From contig NZ_CP087880.1 in the NCBI RefSeq assembly GCF_021172065.1, positions 803,111 through 867,110 of the forward strand: a stretch of DNA of 64,000 nucleotides. Reading direction: 5' to 3'. This DNA is from Pseudocitrobacter corydidari. Lineage in GTDB: Bacteria > Pseudomonadota > Gammaproteobacteria > Enterobacterales > Enterobacteriaceae. Both the position numbers and the translations under genes were made by a program. A model generated the notes under the pieces. It had not been told where the DNA came from and ran no database searches. It was given only the letters and a program-made list of their open reading frames with translations. This document shows, piece after piece, positions 60,490 to 64,000 of the stretch (positions are counted from its first letter, which is position 1; each line of letters begins with the position of its first letter).

Positions 60490-61055
60490 ATTTTTTTATA
60501 CACTCCATCAAAGAAAACATTCATTTCACATGCACGCCGATTGATGAGTCCTTTCATCACTTTTCCCTGAGAATAGCGAAACTGATTCCAGGCGTCACGG
60601 AGGTTTTTTGTATTTCTACCATTAATTATTTCCAATACTGTTGAATGTTTAAAAGCATTTTTCCCAATGTTGAAAGCCATTATTACTAATGCATCAAATT
60701 CATTTTGTGTCAGATCTACCAACACATCTGTCCTGACGCCATGTATATATTTGTATAGGTCGCTCTCAAAGAGCGAATCAGCGGTGGATTCATTAATTCC
60801 TTGTCTATATTTTTCGAATTCATTTCTGTCTTTTATTAAATGTCCATATCCTATGGTTGCGCCTGAGCAGTAATTAATTACTGACCTTCCTGTTTGATCG
60901 TCATAAGGCTGCGTGCGTAACTGTTCATAAGACTTCATTAATCGGAGGCAGGAGGGGGAAGGCTTCATGAATTTTGGGGGAGAAAGTTTAATACATTGAT
61001 AACGAGTATATCTGGCGTTTGCACGAAATGAGTTTATTTCATTTAGAGTTAACAT
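60486..61055 (-). CDS. GH24-type lysozyme without signal peptide
   Basis: 189 residues. A phage-type lysozyme: catalytic E44 in MKSYEQLRTQPYDDQTG, D53 nine residues later, and the SGATIGYGHLI motif (about 64-74), with QNEFDALVIMAFNIG (about 116-130), the usual C-lobe. The N-terminal ~35 residues (basic, LSPPKFMKPSPSC) are not a signal peptide. Activity: peptidoglycan beta-1,4 cleavage. No holin, spanin or phage gene is near, which argues against a lysis cassette; the overlapped periplasmic protein suggests an effector-immunity pair, as with type VI secretion lysozymes. AT-rich; between flhE/RhiN-like genes and argS. Confidence 0.85.
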   Translation of the reverse strand: MLTLNEINSFRANARYTRYQCIKLSPPKFMKPSPSCLRLMKSYEQLRTQPYDDQTGRSVINYCSGATIGYGHLIKDRNEFEKYRQGINESTADSLFESDLYKYIHGVRTDVLVDLTQNEFDALVIMAFNIGKNAFKHSTVLEIINGRNTKNLRDAWNQFRYSQGKVMKGLINRRACEMNVFFDGVYKKI

Positions 61056-61309
61056 TTTTCATTCCACTCTGAAATGGGGATGATAATTATACTTTGATTA
61101 AATCGAAAGAGAAATAAAATCCGTTTGTATATGTGGGAATGTTAACAATATATTGATGAGTGGAATGAGTTAATTGTTAAATGGATAAAATATGATGTAA
61201 TTTGTATTATAAGGGGGGCTTTAAAGAATAAGCCCGTGCTGGCTATACATCATCTACCTGAGAATTATTACTGGAGAACGGTAGGACGGGCAAGCGCAGC
61301 GCCCCCGCC

Positions 61310-61339
61310 AAAAAAGAAACCCGGCGAATGCCGGGTTTC
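61310..61339 (-). terminator. Terminator of the DUF4431-like gene
   Basis: On the - strand GAAACCCGGC, loop ATTC, GCCGGGTTTC followed by TTTTTT (the A run at 61310-61315). Confidence 0.88.
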
Positions 61340-61345
61340 TGCATA

Positions 61346-62326
61346 TTAACCCGCACCTGAGACATCTAAAATTTTCAGCTGATTTTGTGTTAAGCCAAAT
61401 GACAGAATATAAGGTTGGTAATCGCAGACCTCATACAACCCTGGTACTTGCTTATTCGGCGAGGTGCCTATCATCACCTGAAGACTATCACCAGAAAAGA
61501 AGGCACCGCTGACTTTGTCACAAACACCTTTTACAAAATGTTTTTGGTCACCCTCCAGATAATAGTAAAGATCGTTATCCTCATCGTCGTTATCTGCCGG
61601 GTAATATTCTTTTTTTTGCGCTTCAGCAGATAACCCGCTGATTCGATACTCTTTCAGGGTCAATCTTTGCAAATCCGTCTCAATATGAGTAATGGGATTG
61701 AGTAACTGAACGATGTCAGGAAAATGTTGAGTAAAATCCTCATCAGTGATTTCCCCTGGGGCAGGAGTCCCTTCTTTTAACCATGGAATTTCTGTATCCC
61801 ATTTTAGCGGAAACGTGATGAATGATTTCACTCCAGCAACGTCTCCGTTCTTTAATGCCTGCTGGAAGCGTTTAAACTGTGTCAGTGCGTCACGTTTCTG
61901 CGTGTCGTTCAAAGAGACGTTATTTGTGATTTGATATGAGGACAGAATGAGATTTGTCCCCTCAGCGATCGGCGTATGTTGGATAAGGCCCGTGACGGTA
62001 ATATGTTTTCCCGCCAGCATCTGTGAGACGTTGCCTTCACGGCTTTGTGCTTCCAACGTGATTTCGGTTTCATTACTCTCTGCGCCGCCTTCCGAACTGG
62101 CGGTTGTGTAAATCGGTTCATCGAGCAAAAGAACATCCTGAACATCACGCCTGTCGATATCAGGCGTTTCACCATATCCTGGAGGACCAAAAAAGGTTTG
62201 GGATTGGACAACACCACTAAGGGTAACGACATCATTGTAATGAAAACAGTCTCCATCATCCGCACATACAGAAAGGGAAATACCGCTCAGCATTACCAGT
62301 GCGGAAATAAGTCCGTGACGATGCAT
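61346..62326 (-). CDS. Exported DUF4431-like protein
   Basis: 326 residues from the ATG at 62326 (MHRHGLISALVMLSGISLSVCA signal peptide, cut near residue 22); a TTG 36 nt upstream is less likely. An N-terminal part of about 110 residues (HYNDVVTLSGVVQSQTFFGPPGYGE...DVLLLDEPI) resembles DUF4431 as I recall it. The C-terminal part (about 150-326) looks like a separate domain with a conserved QFKRFQQALKNGD...FITFPLKW start and Asp/Glu-rich loops (DNDDEDNDLYYY). Probably periplasmic. Same strand as the lysozyme pair but closed by its own terminator. Function unknown. Confidence 0.75.
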   Translation of the reverse strand: MHRHGLISALVMLSGISLSVCADDGDCFHYNDVVTLSGVVQSQTFFGPPGYGETPDIDRRDVQDVLLLDEPIYTTASSEGGAESNETEITLEAQSREGNVSQMLAGKHITVTGLIQHTPIAEGTNLILSSYQITNNVSLNDTQKRDALTQFKRFQQALKNGDVAGVKSFITFPLKWDTEIPWLKEGTPAPGEITDEDFTQHFPDIVQLLNPITHIETDLQRLTLKEYRISGLSAEAQKKEYYPADNDDEDNDLYYYLEGDQKHFVKGVCDKVSGAFFSGDSLQVMIGTSPNKQVPGLYEVCDYQPYILSFGLTQNQLKILDVSGAG

Positions 62327-62604
62327 AATATTGAAATCAACTCGCTGTAATTTGATCTGCAACAGGCTTCAGATTTTAAGGTGAAGCATTAGTCCTGCCG
62401 GTTAATTTACGCGGGTATTCTAGCCCTGTTTCTTAATACAAGACAGTTCCGATTTTACTTTATTGTTCCAGTTCTGGGTGTATTAAAGAATGATTCATTA
62501 GAAATGAAGGGAGGGTTTATTATATAAATAATAATTATAATTAACGTGTTGATGGAAATATGAAGGTTAATCTGAAAAGTGAATTGTTCATTATATGCTA
62601 AGAA
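62327..62604. other. Gene-free region between the DUF4431-like gene and argS
   Basis: About 280 nt, AT-rich, holding the promoter of the DUF4431-like gene. No recognisable RNA or operator. Confidence 0.5.
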
Positions 62605-62636
62605 TTACCCCGGCGTGCTTAGGCCCGCCGGGGTAA
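62605..62636 (-). terminator. argS terminator
   Basis: TTACCCCGGCG (62605-62615) pairs with CGCCGGGGTAA (62626-62636), 10-nt loop, 8 nt beyond the argS stop; TTCTT follows on the - strand. Confidence 0.8.
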
Positions 62637-62643
62637 TAGGTTT

Positions 62644-64000
<1,357 letters not shown>

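Noticed and set aside
60112..61055. Prophage lysis cassette
   Set aside because: No holin, spanin or other phage gene is adjacent; the lysozyme partner has a cleavable signal peptide and follows in an overlap.

Overview
The window is a chromosomal segment of an Enterobacteriaceae member. It carries the flagellar/chemotaxis block that in E. coli K-12 lies between yedD and argS, in the same gene order and with protein lengths and active-site residues that match E. coli/Salmonella. It is not K-12: several cassettes sit at junctions where K-12 has nothing or something else. A Citrobacter/Enterobacter/Lelliottia-like genus is plausible, but the sequence alone does not let me name one.

Layout. 1-5931: end of yedD, amyA, flagellar filament chaperones and cap (fliT, fliS, fliD) divergent from flagellin fliC, with face-to-face sigma-28 promoters. 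6094-10799: fliA and fliZ, then the cystine/D-cysteine cluster fliY(tcyJ)-dcyD-tcyL-tcyN. 11005-15998: quorum receptor sdiA, yecF, uvrY-uvrC, pgsA, and a Gly-Cys-Leu tRNA operon. 16131-18904: an AT-rich accessory patch (unknown protein, GH19-type lysozyme/chitinase, unknown three-TM membrane protein). 19019-25968: yecA, tyrP with a double TyrR box, yecH, ftnA, yecR, an inserted RpiB-like isomerase plus DHA2 exporter, the small protein gene azuC, yecJ, ftnB. 26570-33803: an inserted DJ-1/PfpI gene, arabinose ABC importer araFGH, trehalose synthesis otsBA, uspC.

34316-48187 is the motility core: flhDC with a perfect CRP site, motAB-cheAW, then an eight-copy REP array and an inserted dicarboxylate/amino-acid symporter, then tar-tap-cheRBYZ behind a consensus sigma-28 promoter. 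A sigma-28 promoter inside the end of flhC, with a terminator about 90 nt downstream, marks a MotR-like small RNA. 48455-53364 is an inserted rhamnoside cassette (AraC-type regulator, MFS permease, cytoplasmic GH78 alpha-L-rhamnosidase). flhB-flhA-flhE follow, then a rhamnogalacturonate-oligomer cassette (GPH symporter plus GH105 hydrolase) with a KdgR-like operator. 60112-62326 is a second AT-rich patch with a GH24 lysozyme translationally overlapped by a small exported protein, plus an exported DUF4431-like protein. The window ends inside argS.

How the parts work together: FlhDC drives FliA, and FliA drives fliC, fliD, motA and tar through the four sigma-28 sites seen here. The plant-glycan cassettes lie directly against chemotaxis and export genes. 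The two lysozyme patches are the least explained parts and the best candidates for an undescribed (interbacterial or lytic) function. No insertion sequence, integrase, rRNA or CRISPR array was seen.
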